From positions 1 through 15,877 of the forward strand of contig CAMYJY010000011.1 of assembly GCA_947258835.1 (NCBI GenBank): a stretch of 15,877 bases of DNA. Reading direction: 5' to 3'. This document shows positions 1 to 6,594 of this stretch, one piece after another; the first letter of the stretch is position 1; each line of letters opens with the position of its first letter. Below the pieces are notes generated by a model, which did no database searches, was not told the DNA's origin, and was given only the letters and a program-made list of their open reading frames with translations. This DNA comes from an uncultured Pirellulales bacterium (GTDB lineage Bacteria > Planctomycetota > Planctomycetia > Pirellulales > Lacipirellulaceae). Position numbers and translations under genes: made by a program.

Positions 1-377
1 ACTCGATGCATCCTGAAAATTTCACGACAGCATTTTGACAAATCCAGCCCTGGGGTGCCACTGCTGGCTTGTCCAGCAGTGGATACTGGGTACCCGCTTC
101 ACACTGCTGGACAAGCCAGCAGTGGCACCCACTCAACACACCCAAAAAAAGTAAAACCTAAAGGTTTCGCTTGCAGGCGAGGGTTTCAGACCCATCGCCG
201 GAACAATGACGTACAGCATTGCTGGCCGAGAAAACAAGTGATAAGTTGCCTATTATGGATGTCTGCGCGCCAATGAACCTACCGCTAGCATTTTGCTTGC
301 CAAATACGGGCTTCCGTTGGGCGCCCTTGGCTCATTGGCAGCGCAAAGGGCAATAACTTACCAGCACCCAATCCACC
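1..377. other. Left-edge non-coding stretch
   Basis: I see no convincing gene here. The only long open frame (55-276, +) is mostly a translation of the palindromic repeat at 53-130 and has no protein-like character. Besides that repeat there is a short A/T-rich palindrome at 154-167 (arms AAACCT/AGGTTT). The last 100 bases must hold the promoter and leader of the gene starting at 378, but I could not pick out a promoter with a good -35/-10 pair, and there is no clear Shine-Dalgarno sequence before that ATG. Confidence 0.6.
53..130. repeat. 29-bp perfect inverted repeat built from nested palindromes
   Basis: Bases 53-81 are the exact reverse complement of 102-130, with a 20-nt loop between (82-101). 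Each arm is itself a hairpin: CCACTGCTGG (58-67) pairs with CCAGCAGTGG (73-82), and the right arm has the same structure at 102-125 with one base lost. The sequence can therefore form either one long stem or two side-by-side hairpins. No U-tract follows. It may be a REP-like dispersed repeat or the terminator of a gene left of the window; the sequence alone does not decide. Confidence 0.8.
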
Positions 378-1415
378 ATGAATAAGATTTCCTTGCCGCG
401 CCTGGTTGGGGGCCTGTGGGTGGCCAGCTGCCTGCTCAGCCGACCGCTTTGCGCAGCGCCCGTTGACGACACCGCCGCCTGCATCACCCCGCCAGCCACA
501 GCCGCGGTAACACGTGGTTTGGATTTTTTAGCCAGCCGCCAACAAGAGGACGGCTCCTTTGGCACCAGCGGCTACGCTCGGAACGTGGGTGTGTGCAGTT
601 TGGTGGGCCTGGCCTTTGTGGCCCACGGCAGCACACCCACCCGGGGAAAATATGCCGCTCAAATTAGTGGCTGCCTGGACTATTTACTGGCGCAGGCCGA
701 CGCCACCGGGTTTCTCATGGCCGCCGACGCCAGCAGCCGAGGCCCCATGTATGGACATGGGTTTGCCACACTCTTACTGGCGGAAGTGTATGGCATGGCC
801 CGTCAGCCCCAGTTGCGGGACAGGCTGGGCCAGGCCGTGGACATCATCCTGGCCGCCCAAAATGAGGCCGGGGGCTGGCGGTATCAGCCGACCGCTCAAG
901 ATGCCGACCTGTCGGTCACAGCGTGTCAGGTGATGGCCCTGCGGGCCGCGCGGAATGCGGGAATCGCCGTACCCCGCGGGGCGATTGAGCGGGCGGTGGC
1001 CTATATCAAATCCTGTCAAAATCCAGACGGGGGATTTCGTTATATGCTGGAGCAGAACACAGACAGTCAATTTGCCCGGTCGGCGGCCGCAGTGGTGGCC
1101 CTGTACAATGCGGGTATCTACGCAGGGGAAGAGCTCGACAGCGGCTTGGATTATGTGGCGGGGTTTGCTCCCGGTAACCAACGACCGGGCGCCGAAGCCT
1201 ACTTTTTTTACGCCCACTATTACGCCGCGCAGGCCATGTGGCATGCCGGTGGCGACCGCTTCCAACAATGGTTCCCCGCCGTCCGCGATGACTTCATCCG
1301 CCGTCAAGACAGTCGCGGCGCCTGGCAAGATGCCATCTGCAGCGAATACGGCACGGCCATGGCCTGCATCGTGCTGCAAATTCCCGAGAACTACCTGCCC
1401 ATCCTGCAGCGGTAA
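378..1415 (+). CDS. Secreted prenyltransferase/squalene-oxidase-repeat (alpha-toroid) protein
   Basis: This 345-residue protein has an N-terminal signal peptide (hydrophobic residues 9-26, likely cleavage near LCA-AP). The mature part carries repeats typical of the alpha/alpha-toroid fold of the prenyltransferase and squalene-oxidase/terpene-cyclase superfamily: residues about 47-62 (FLASRQQEDGSFG), 155-170 (LAAQNEAGGWRYQ), 207-222 (YIKSCQNPDGGFRY) and 305-317 (DFIRRQDSRGAWQ). In the known enzymes these QxxDGgW/F turns hold helix pairs together. I do not see a cyclase DXDD motif, so an enzymatic role is not supported; a structural or ligand-binding envelope role is a guess. Such exported toroid proteins are common in Planctomycetota. 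The next gene begins 4 nt after the stop, so the two are probably co-transcribed. The first ATG of the frame is used, because it gives a good signal peptide. Confidence 0.85.
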   Translation: MNKISLPRLVGGLWVASCLLSRPLCAAPVDDTAACITPPATAAVTRGLDFLASRQQEDGSFGTSGYARNVGVCSLVGLAFVAHGSTPTRGKYAAQISGCLDYLLAQADATGFLMAADASSRGPMYGHGFATLLLAEVYGMARQPQLRDRLGQAVDIILAAQNEAGGWRYQPTAQDADLSVTACQVMALRAARNAGIAVPRGAIERAVAYIKSCQNPDGGFRYMLEQNTDSQFARSAAAVVALYNAGIYAGEELDSGLDYVAGFAPGNQRPGAEAYFFYAHYYAAQAMWHAGGDRFQQWFPAVRDDFIRRQDSRGAWQDAICSEYGTAMACIVLQIPENYLPILQR

Positions 1416-1419
1416 ACCC

Positions 1420-2673
1420 ATGTTGAACCAGCGCATTTTTGTGGTCGTGCTCTTCGTGCTGCTTGGTATGAGCCCACGATCGCCGGCCCAGGCAGAACCG
1501 CAGGTGCTCCAGCGGGTGGGAGCAGAGGCCGTGCAGGCCGCATTGCTAGGAACCACCTCAGCAGGGAACTTGCTCTTTGAGTGCCCGACTCAAACCCGAA
1601 AGGTTGGTTGGAAAAAACTTATCCGTTGGTCCACCCTACCGCCGAGTCCGGCGGCCAGCTACGTAATCCTTGTCGATGGGAGTCGAATTGCACTAACAGA
1701 TTCCTGGACTGGCGAGCCGGCAGTCACACTGAATGAGCAGACAGTCACCGCCCGCACCAAGCTGTTTGGAGAAATTCGTTTCCCGCGCAGGCAGCTCCGC
1801 AGGGTCTGGTTCCATCCGGCCGGTGACTACGCACAACCTGCCCGGCACCGCAGGCAACTCCCACATACCGCTCCCGACAAGGATCGGCTGCTGCTGGACA
1901 GCGGCGATACACTGGCGGGAACATGTGGGGCGATCGGCACCGTCGTCCGGTTCCAGCCAGATTTTTCCAGGGAACCAATCGAGTTCCCGCTGCCAAAAGT
2001 AACTGCCATCACGTTCAGGAACACAACGCCTAAACTGGGAGCAAAAAATCTCCACGCCGGTTGGAGTGATGGCTCGCTCTTGGTAGCAGAAAAATTTGTG
2101 GCCCCAGAGCAACAGGTACAAATCCAATTGTCATGTGGGTTTGCCGGGTTCGCTGGTCGGCTAGGTGATCTTAGCTATTTGCGATCGTTGCAAACTGCCG
2201 CTGTGTATCTATCGGATTTACCGGTCCTCGAGTACGAACACATACCGTATTTAGAAATGCCTTGGTCATTCAAGTTGGACCAAAACGTATTAGGAGGGCC
2301 GCTCACCTCGCAGGGTCAGACATATGCCAAAGGTTTGGGTCTGCAGACGGCTTCTCGATTGACTTACGATCTGGCTCCCGCGGAGGGGGATGCACGGGCC
2401 CCAACAACTGGTCGCTGGCGACGTTTTAAAGCTCAGCTTGGGCTGGATGACGCGGCTGGAGGAGGGCAGGGCAGCGTCCACTATCGTGTCTACCTCCGCC
2501 AGCAGAGCAGCTGGGAACTTGCCTTCAGCAGCCCCGTGATGCGCGGCGGCGACCCTCCGCAGGAAGTTTCCGTGAAGCTCGGCACGGCTTCGCAAATTGC
2601 CTTGGTAACCGACTTTGCCGACCGCGGTGACGAGCGGGACTACGCCAACTGGCTGGAAGCCAGGTTGGAATAA
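1420..2673 (+). CDS. Secreted protein with C-terminal NPCBM (carbohydrate-binding-like) domain
   Basis: The start at 1420 gives 417 residues and a clean signal peptide (hydrophobic 6-17, cleavage near AQA-EP at 25-26). The frame is open further upstream, but that part overlaps the previous gene out of frame and would bury the signal peptide. Residues about 288-417 match the NPCBM domain: GGPLTSQGQTYAKGLGLQTA, then a hydrophobic strand, RFKAQLGLDD (336-344), GSVHYRVYL (351-359), and the ending DFADRGDERDYANWLEARL. The middle holds beta-rich repeats of the form L-x-DG/SGD-x-hydrophobic (YVILVDGSRIALTD at 81-94, RLLLDSGDTLAG at 156-167), a pattern I associate with planctomycete envelope proteins. 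NPCBM domains are linked to sugar binding in other proteins; the ligand here is unknown. It probably acts in the periplasm or on the cell surface with the toroid protein encoded 4 nt upstream. Confidence 0.85.
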   Translation: MLNQRIFVVVLFVLLGMSPRSPAQAEPQVLQRVGAEAVQAALLGTTSAGNLLFECPTQTRKVGWKKLIRWSTLPPSPAASYVILVDGSRIALTDSWTGEPAVTLNEQTVTARTKLFGEIRFPRRQLRRVWFHPAGDYAQPARHRRQLPHTAPDKDRLLLDSGDTLAGTCGAIGTVVRFQPDFSREPIEFPLPKVTAITFRNTTPKLGAKNLHAGWSDGSLLVAEKFVAPEQQVQIQLSCGFAGFAGRLGDLSYLRSLQTAAVYLSDLPVLEYEHIPYLEMPWSFKLDQNVLGGPLTSQGQTYAKGLGLQTASRLTYDLAPAEGDARAPTTGRWRRFKAQLGLDDAAGGGQGSVHYRVYLRQQSSWELAFSSPVMRGGDPPQEVSVKLGTASQIALVTDFADRGDERDYANWLEARLE

Positions 2674-2680
2674 TACTGCA

Positions 2681-2719
2681 CTTCCTGAGATAGCGGCCGG
2701 AGGCCGCCATCTCAGGAAG
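2681..2719 (+). terminator. Hairpin after the toroid/NPCBM pair; shared-apex family
   Basis: The hairpin starts 7 nt after the stop codon. Bases 2681-2691 pair with 2709-2719 and 2693-2698 with 2702-2707, around a GGA triloop. The single non-pair is A2692/C2708. No T-run follows, so it is not a textbook intrinsic terminator, but its position suggests transcript termination or 3'-end protection. Its apex, GGCCGGAGGCC, is the reverse complement of the apex of the hairpins at 6341-6373 and 14319-14351. Confidence 0.6.
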
Positions 2720-2842
2720 GCAAAAGGGATCGTTTAGGCGGCTAAATTTATCGCGTTCCCCGATAGTAATGCCGGCACGAAGGGCTCAATTGGTGCCACC
2801 CAACGCTGGTAACGATTTTGTGGGCAGTATGGGGGGGGGGCA

Positions 2843-2912
2843 GTCATTCCCGCGCAGGCGGGAATCCAGTAGCAGTGCAAGTTGGCTTGATTCCCGCCGG
2901 GGCGGGAATGAC
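2843..2912. repeat. 70-bp double-hairpin (REP/dRS3-like) repeat, copy 1
   Basis: The repeat begins GTCATTCCCGC and ends GCGGGAATGAC, so its ends are complementary. It contains two smaller hairpins, ATTCCCGC-GCAG-GCGGGAAT at the left and a similar ATTCCCGC..GCGGGAAT at the right, separated by CCAGTAGCAGTG plus about 12 variable bases. Further copies lie at 9733-9802 and 12608-12678, with a half copy at 4666-4689. The ATTCCC..GGGAAT frame resembles the dRS3 repeats known from Neisseria; common descent is not implied. To the right, two more GGGAATGAC/GGGAATCC motifs follow at irregular spacing (to about 2950). Confidence 0.8.
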
Positions 2913-3006
2913 GTATGCGAGCGAAGCGGGAATGACGCGGGTGGCGGGAATCCAGCGCGGCTGCCCGCTGCCATGTCCGGGTGCAAGAGTGGGCTCGTTT
3001 TATTTG

Positions 3007-3190
3007 TTCTCACGGAGTCACAGAGACACAGAGCGGCTCACGCTACCAACCACAGAAAAACACGCCCAGCGCTAGCACATTCCTGTAAGTCGCCCCCGAA
3101 AATACGGGCACCGCAGCGGAGAAATGGAACGTTTGCAGTGCAGAGCCGAAACGACTTGACTGCCTCCGTGTCTCTGTGCCTCCGTGAGAA
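3007..3190. repeat. Inverted pair of a 27-bp CACGGAG/CACAGAG repeat
   Basis: Bases 3007-3033 (starting TTCTCACGGAG) and 3164-3190 (ending CTCCGTGAGAA) are inverted copies, matching at 25 of 27 positions and separated by 130 bp. Each copy consists of short CACAGAG/CACGGAG iterations. Repeats of this type are scattered through many environmental bacterial genomes. The pair is nested inside the 2792-3328 element, suggesting insertion of one repeat family into another. Confidence 0.7.
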
Positions 3191-3353
3191 ACAACTCCCA
3201 ATTTTTGTAGATTCAGGCAATTTTGCCGGCTGTGCAAGAAAAGACCGGAGTGCGAACAAGTGCGGTCACAGCGAGGTGACCGTGCTGGCACGCTGCCACT
3301 AAAATCGTTACCAGCGTTGGGTGCCACCCACCAAGGGGGCCCTGAGGCCGAAC

Positions 3354-4289
3354 CTAAACCGAAGCGGCACGCCCCCGCCAGCAACACTTTTTGTATTTTT
3401 TCCCACTGCCGCAAGGACAGGGAGCATTGCGCCCCACCCGGACGTTGGCATCCGGCCGCTCATCGGCCGGTCCGTCTCCAATAATACTGGCGCCCGCCGT
3501 CGCCTCGAGCGAGGCCAGCCGCTGCGGCGGCGCGGCCTCGAGACTCCGCTGGCCAATCTCTTTTACTTCCGCATAGCGGTGTTTGAGCATCTCCGCGTGC
3601 TCGCACCACTCCTGGCACCAAGCCGACAACACGGCACGCGCTGTGGCCAGAGAGCAGGTCACCTGCTGCTCAACCGTCTCTTGCCCGGCGAACGTCACCT
3701 TTCCCAAAAACCGCTGATGGACCTTCACCGCCGACTGCCTGCCATCGCCCGCGGAAACGACCTCGAAGAATTCGAGGTGTACCGCCTGGCAATCGCAGTG
3801 GGGATTCGCGCAATATCGATCCTCCACCAGATACTCGCGTTCTTCATGATAGAAACGGAAAGTGTAAGAATCACCACCCTCCGACAATGCCTGCTGCTCG
3901 GTTACGATGGTGCAGTACGAAATAAGTGCTCCTCCCAGCACGTCCTCCACGTCCAGCATGCACTCCGCTTTGCGCTTGGCCATTTGCTTATGTTCTTCGT
4001 AGGACGACCTGAATTGGGCTTTTCGAGCCGACGGGCACTTTCTTAAAAACTCCTGCACCCACTCGGAAATTTGCGGCGACCGCTGCGGAGGCGCCTTTTC
4101 CTGCCAGCTGTTTAAATCGACATTGCTGGTGAACGAAATCGGAGAGGCCGAAGATTGCTTTGAATCGGCGATCTCCTCGAACGTGAGGATGACCGCCTGG
4201 CACGCGCAGTCCGGATTGGCACAGTAGGTATCCCAGACCCGAAATGGTCTCGGATGGGTCGAAAACCGCACCAAATTTCCAAGTTCCAT
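3354..4289 (-). CDS. SEC-C zinc-motif protein with duplicated Cys-rich domain
   Basis: The chosen ATG at 4289 gives 311 residues and follows a G-rich stretch (GGGGGTGGTGG) that can serve as ribosome binding site; the longer open frame (to 4421) adds 44 residues without protein character. The C-terminus (287-303) is a SEC-C motif, NAPCPCGSGKKYKKCC, a zinc-binding tail also found at the end of SecA and in many YecA-type proteins; the ligands are C291, C293, C302 and C303. Upstream, the protein contains an internal duplication: YCANPDCACQAVILTFEE (22-39) and YCANPHCDCQAVHLEFFE (159-176), each preceded by an RF-x(n)-aromatic strand and followed by a helical region ending in Y-x-E-x-K (about 7-105 and 143-246). 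These CxNPxCxCQ motifs are probably further metal sites. There is no signal peptide, so it is likely cytoplasmic. Its function is unknown; SEC-C may mediate binding to a protein or ribosome partner. Confidence 0.8.
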   Translation of the reverse strand: MELGNLVRFSTHPRPFRVWDTYCANPDCACQAVILTFEEIADSKQSSASPISFTSNVDLNSWQEKAPPQRSPQISEWVQEFLRKCPSARKAQFRSSYEEHKQMAKRKAECMLDVEDVLGGALISYCTIVTEQQALSEGGDSYTFRFYHEEREYLVEDRYCANPHCDCQAVHLEFFEVVSAGDGRQSAVKVHQRFLGKVTFAGQETVEQQVTCSLATARAVLSAWCQEWCEHAEMLKHRYAEVKEIGQRSLEAAPPQRLASLEATAGASIIGDGPADERPDANVRVGRNAPCPCGSGKKYKKCCWRGRAASV

Positions 4290-4336
4290 ACCACCACCCC
4301 CAAAACGAGTCACCTGCCAACAACTGGGATTTGTAT

Positions 4337-4363
4337 ACCCTGCTTTCCTCCTCACAGCAGGGT
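4337..4363 (-). promoter_or_regulatory. Leader hairpin upstream of SEC-C gene
   Basis: On the - strand, ACCCTGCT and AGCAGGGT form an 8-bp stem with an 11-nt loop (GTGAGGAGGAA), 48 nt before the SEC-C start codon. The loop holds a Shine-Dalgarno-like GGAGG with no start codon in useful range. This may be chance or a structured leader. Confidence 0.3.
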
Positions 4364-4465
4364 AATTGACGGGTCGCCATCGTGCAATAAGCATGCTGGC
4401 GTCAATGCTCGGTTGTGGCAAAGGACGTGAGCACGGCGTGGCATGGGCACCACCACATCCAGAAA

Positions 4466-4490
4466 AGTTTACATAAGCCTTACGTAAACT
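4466..4490. promoter_or_regulatory. 25-nt near-perfect palindrome, possible operator
   Basis: Two 12-nt arms (AGTTTACATAAG and CTTACGTAAACT) are complementary at 11 of 12 positions around one central base. It is A/T-rich in a G/C-rich setting and lies 177 nt before the SEC-C start. The size and symmetry fit a binding site for a dimeric repressor. No regulator gene is adjacent, so this is only a candidate. Confidence 0.35.
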
Positions 4491-4665
4491 CTTGGGGAAC
4501 CAAGCGTCAGGTTACTGGAGGAACGGAAGGCAAGGTGGGGCTTCCCGCTCAAAAAACAAGGCCCGAACCCGAAGGCCCCCCCCGGGTTGCGAGTCTCAGA
4601 ACTGACCGCTCTTCGATGGGACCAAGTGAACTCCATAGCGGTCGGATGCATGTTAGGGGATTCTG

Positions 4666-4795
4666 GATTCCCGCCTGCGCGGGAATGACGGAAGCAGGGA
4701 CGCGGGAATGACGGAAGCAGGGACGCAGGAATGACGGAAGCAGGGACGCAGGAATGACGGAAGCAGGGACGTGGGAGTGACCGGAACAGGGCCGT
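4666..4795. repeat. Half copy of the double-hairpin repeat plus 23-nt x 5 tandem array
   Basis: Bases 4666-4689 are the right half of the 70-bp repeat (ATTCCCGCCTGCGCGGGAAT core). Its last bases, GGGAATGAC, begin the first of five head-to-tail 23-nt units (4681-4703, 4704-4726, 4727-4749, 4750-4772, 4773-4795). Units 1 and 2 are identical, units 3 and 4 differ by one or two bases, and unit 5 is the most diverged. The array ends five bases from the stop codon of the thiH-like gene, so it would lie in that transcript's 3' end. Confidence 0.85.
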
Positions 4796-4800
4796 GGGAA

Positions 4801-6303
4801 TCAGTCAAAACCCCATCGAACTGCGAATCCGTGCTGCTCCAGCCAGCTGTCGACTTCGCTGACCGGGCGGTGGTCCGCAATGGGGAACTGTTCCCGATCG
4901 GCTTGGTCGGGTCCGTCTAGTTCCCCTTGATCGGCCTCGTAGCCACCAGGCGCCGTCGAGCTCCCAGCGCTCATTTGCGTAACGCACAGCTGGGCCAATC
5001 TGCTCCGCAAGTCGACGGATTCACGGGTCGACAGCACCAAATGTGCCCGCGGAAAGGCCAATCGCAGCACGGCATACAGCCGCACGAACAGCGCATCATC
5101 CACCACGTAAGGTGGCGTAAAATCACCCGGGGCCTCATGGATCCGCGGCAGACCAAAGCTGAGTTGGAGGTGTGGAAACCGCGCTTGCAGGTATCTGCCA
5201 TGACGGATCAACGCCACCAGCTCCGCGGTGGGCTCGGCCAGGCCCAGCAGCACCCCCAACCCCAATCGTGCCATCCCCGCTTCGGCCGCCCGCTCGGGCG
5301 CTTCCAGACGCCAATCGTAGGCGGCCTTGGTGCCCCGCCAGTGATAGTCCGCATACCGCCGTGAGTCGTAAGTCTCCTGGTACAGCGTCACGCCACACGC
5401 GCCGGCCTCGACCAGTTCCGCATAGCCGGCGGTGGAGAGCGGCGCAATCTCGACCGCAATCTCCAGGCCCATGTGCTGCAGGGCGCGAATGATGTTGGCG
5501 AAGTAGGCGGTGGAAGTCAACTTAGGGAAGTCACCGGCTACCAATAACACATGGCGAAAACCACGTGCCGCCAAGATGTCCGCCTGCTCCAGGGCTTCCT
5601 GCTCCGTCAGATGCCGTCGCTCAATATCTTCGCCAAAACGAAAGCCACAGTACGAACAATAATTAACGCAGTGACTGGACAAATAGAGCGGCGTGTAGAG
5701 TACCATCGTCCGGTTTGCAGGGCGGCCGAGCCTGCCCCCGGCAGGAACGGTGTGGGTTCGCTTCCGTGGGGCGCTGGAGCTTTCCGCCAGGGGCTGTGCC
5801 GTGGAACTGTCCTGCTCCACGGGGCTTCCCTGGAAAGGCAGCGTATGCTGGTCGCATGAGAACCAGCGCCAGGTCAGCTCAGTGGCGCGCCGAAAAAGCT
5901 CCTCGGCGGCGTCATCGGATCGCAGGTACCGCTCAATCTCCTCTTCGGTCAAGTCCTCACCGACTGCTGCGCTGGTATCCTGCTGGATTGCCACACGAGG
6001 CCCGCGCGGGAGTCTTTGGCCACGCCCCGCCAAACGATGGGCCAACATATCGAGTTGGTCCAGCATGGCCTGATCCGTCGCCGAAATCTGTTCGGCCAGC
6101 TTTTTAAGTAATTGGTAGCGACAGCGTTCCACATTTTCCGACAGCGATTCCCGTGTGCCGATAGCCGAATCAGCGTCGCCCTCCAGCACCTGCAAAGCGT
6201 CTTCAAGCTGCCCCCGATGGTGCGCGGCATGCTCGTCGTGGATCTCCAACCACTGCCAAAAATCAGCCCACTGTGCGAGGCTCTCCACAATCGTGTCTGG
6301 CAT
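4801..6303 (-). CDS. thiH: ThiH-like radical SAM enzyme (2-iminoacetate synthase family) with extended N-terminus
   Basis: The protein has 500 residues; E. coli ThiH has 377. The radical SAM cluster is CVNYCSYC (C212, C216, C219), preceded by LYTPLYLSSH as in ThiH. Further ThiH signatures follow in order: LLVAGD (253-258), YAELVEAG...LYQETYD (294-313), WRLEAPERAAEAG..RLGLG (331-350), SFGLPRIH, LSTRES (424-429), MSAGSSTAPGGY (444-455) and the C-terminal EQFPIADHRPVSEV (471-484). The known family splits tyrosine to dehydroglycine and p-cresol for thiazole synthesis; HydG is a relative, but its C-terminal second-cluster extension is absent here. Odd points: about 115 extra N-terminal residues, and a Ser/Pro-rich insert (about 151-195) between the region matching ThiH's TxxRFG helix and the barrel. 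No other thiamin gene is nearby, so the exact substrate is unproven. The ATG at 6303 lacks a clear Shine-Dalgarno sequence. Confidence 0.8.
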   Translation of the reverse strand: MPDTIVESLAQWADFWQWLEIHDEHAAHHRGQLEDALQVLEGDADSAIGTRESLSENVERCRYQLLKKLAEQISATDQAMLDQLDMLAHRLAGRGQRLPRGPRVAIQQDTSAAVGEDLTEEEIERYLRSDDAAEELFRRATELTWRWFSCDQHTLPFQGSPVEQDSSTAQPLAESSSAPRKRTHTVPAGGRLGRPANRTMVLYTPLYLSSHCVNYCSYCGFRFGEDIERRHLTEQEALEQADILAARGFRHVLLVAGDFPKLTSTAYFANIIRALQHMGLEIAVEIAPLSTAGYAELVEAGACGVTLYQETYDSRRYADYHWRGTKAAYDWRLEAPERAAEAGMARLGLGVLLGLAEPTAELVALIRHGRYLQARFPHLQLSFGLPRIHEAPGDFTPPYVVDDALFVRLYAVLRLAFPRAHLVLSTRESVDLRSRLAQLCVTQMSAGSSTAPGGYEADQGELDGPDQADREQFPIADHRPVSEVDSWLEQHGFAVRWGFD

Positions 6304-6340
6304 TTTTTACGTTTTCATTTTTTGTTCAGAGCAATTTACT

Positions 6341-6373
6341 TCTGAAAGAATGGCCTCCGGCCGTTCTTTCAGA
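6341..6373. terminator. Shared-apex hairpin upstream of thiH-like gene
   Basis: A 15-bp stem (6341-6355 with 6359-6373) closes on a three-base loop; the one imperfect position, T6351/G6363, is a wobble pair in + strand RNA. The apex is GGCCTCCGGCC on the + strand. It lies 38 nt upstream of the thiH-like start and 222 nt past the pump stop. It may end read-through from the efflux genes or lie in the leader of the next gene, depending on where transcription starts. Confidence 0.55.
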
Positions 6374-6386
6374 AACTGCAAAATAT

Positions 6387-6416
6387 AGAATACCACGACA
6401 AATTTAGGCGTGACAA
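6387..6416 (-). promoter_or_regulatory. Possible sigma70-type promoter for thiH-like gene
   Basis: On the - strand, TTGTCA (6416-6411) and TATTCT (6392-6387) are separated by 18 bp. The -35 is identical to that of the citrate synthase promoter, but the -10 is weak. If used, the hairpin at 6341-6373 would fall inside the leader RNA. Confidence 0.3.
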
Positions 6417-6509
6417 GCGTGGGCCAGAAAACTCCCTGTGGGTAGAGCAGGTCTTTGATAAAAATCTTGTGCCGAACACGTGTGGGGCAGACCCCTTTCT
6501 GTCGAGCCT

Positions 6510-6575
6510 GAGCCGATGGGCGATAGCCCTGGTTCCGTGAGACGCGCAAGAACCGGGGCTATTGCCCACCGGCTC
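6510..6575 (-). terminator. 26-bp hairpin after the efflux pump gene
   Basis: Bases 6510-6535 and 6550-6575 pair along 26 positions with three non-Watson-Crick positions and a 14-nt loop. It begins 19 nt after the stop codon of the pump gene, where a terminator or 3'-end stabiliser is expected. No T-run follows on the - strand. The three imperfect positions are wobbles on one strand or the other, so the structure may be a dispersed palindromic repeat. Confidence 0.55.
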
Positions 6576-6594
6576 AAACGTTTCCAAGTCGCCC

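Larger units (their letters stand above)
2792..3328. mobile_element. MITE-like element with 28-bp terminal inverted repeats, no transposase
   Basis: Bases 2792-2819 and 3301-3328 are inverted repeats of each other, 28 bp with one mismatch, and the similarity continues inward to a GTGGCAG-like heptamer (36-bp unit; right copy 3293-3328). A third copy of the 36-bp unit sits at 9682-9717 and matches the right-end copy at 35 of 36 positions. The 537-bp interior has no coding capacity. It holds the double-hairpin repeat 2843-2912 and the nested inverted repeat 3007-3190. No target-site duplication was obvious. It could be a non-autonomous transposable element or a mosaic of several repeat families that happens to end in inverted copies. 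Confidence 0.55.
2674..3353. other. Repeat-filled gap between convergent genes
   Basis: This 680-bp gap separates the + strand pair from the - strand SEC-C gene, which converge on it. It holds the 2681-2719 hairpin, a 70-bp spacer with nothing recognisable, and the MITE-like element 2792-3328. A run of ten G lies at 2831-2840. Open frames on both strands here (for example 2769-3302, +) only translate repeats, with tell-tale peptides such as FPRRRESSS, and are not genes. Confidence 0.7.
4290..4800. other. Gap between SEC-C gene and thiH-like gene
   Basis: This 511-bp stretch is the upstream region of the SEC-C gene and the downstream region of the radical SAM gene. It contains a leader hairpin (4337-4363), a 25-nt palindrome (4466-4490), and the half repeat plus tandem array at 4666-4795. 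I see no credible gene; the + strand frame 4415-4711 ends in translated repeat sequence. Confidence 0.6.

Noticed and set aside
955..1419. In-frame upstream extension of the NPCBM protein
   Set aside because: It overlaps the toroid gene in another frame and would place the signal peptide in the middle of the protein.
2769..3302. + strand frame of 177 codons
   Set aside because: It lies within the MITE-like element and encodes translated repeats; there is no ribosome binding site or recognisable domain.
4681..4795. Regular short direct repeats that could suggest a CRISPR array
   Set aside because: The 23-nt units are head to tail with nothing unique between them; there are no repeat-spacer units and no cas genes, so it is a minisatellite.
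6307..6549. Small - strand frame directly upstream of the thiH-like start
   Set aside because: It translates the hairpins at 6341-6373 and part of 6510-6575, and has no ribosome binding site or protein features.
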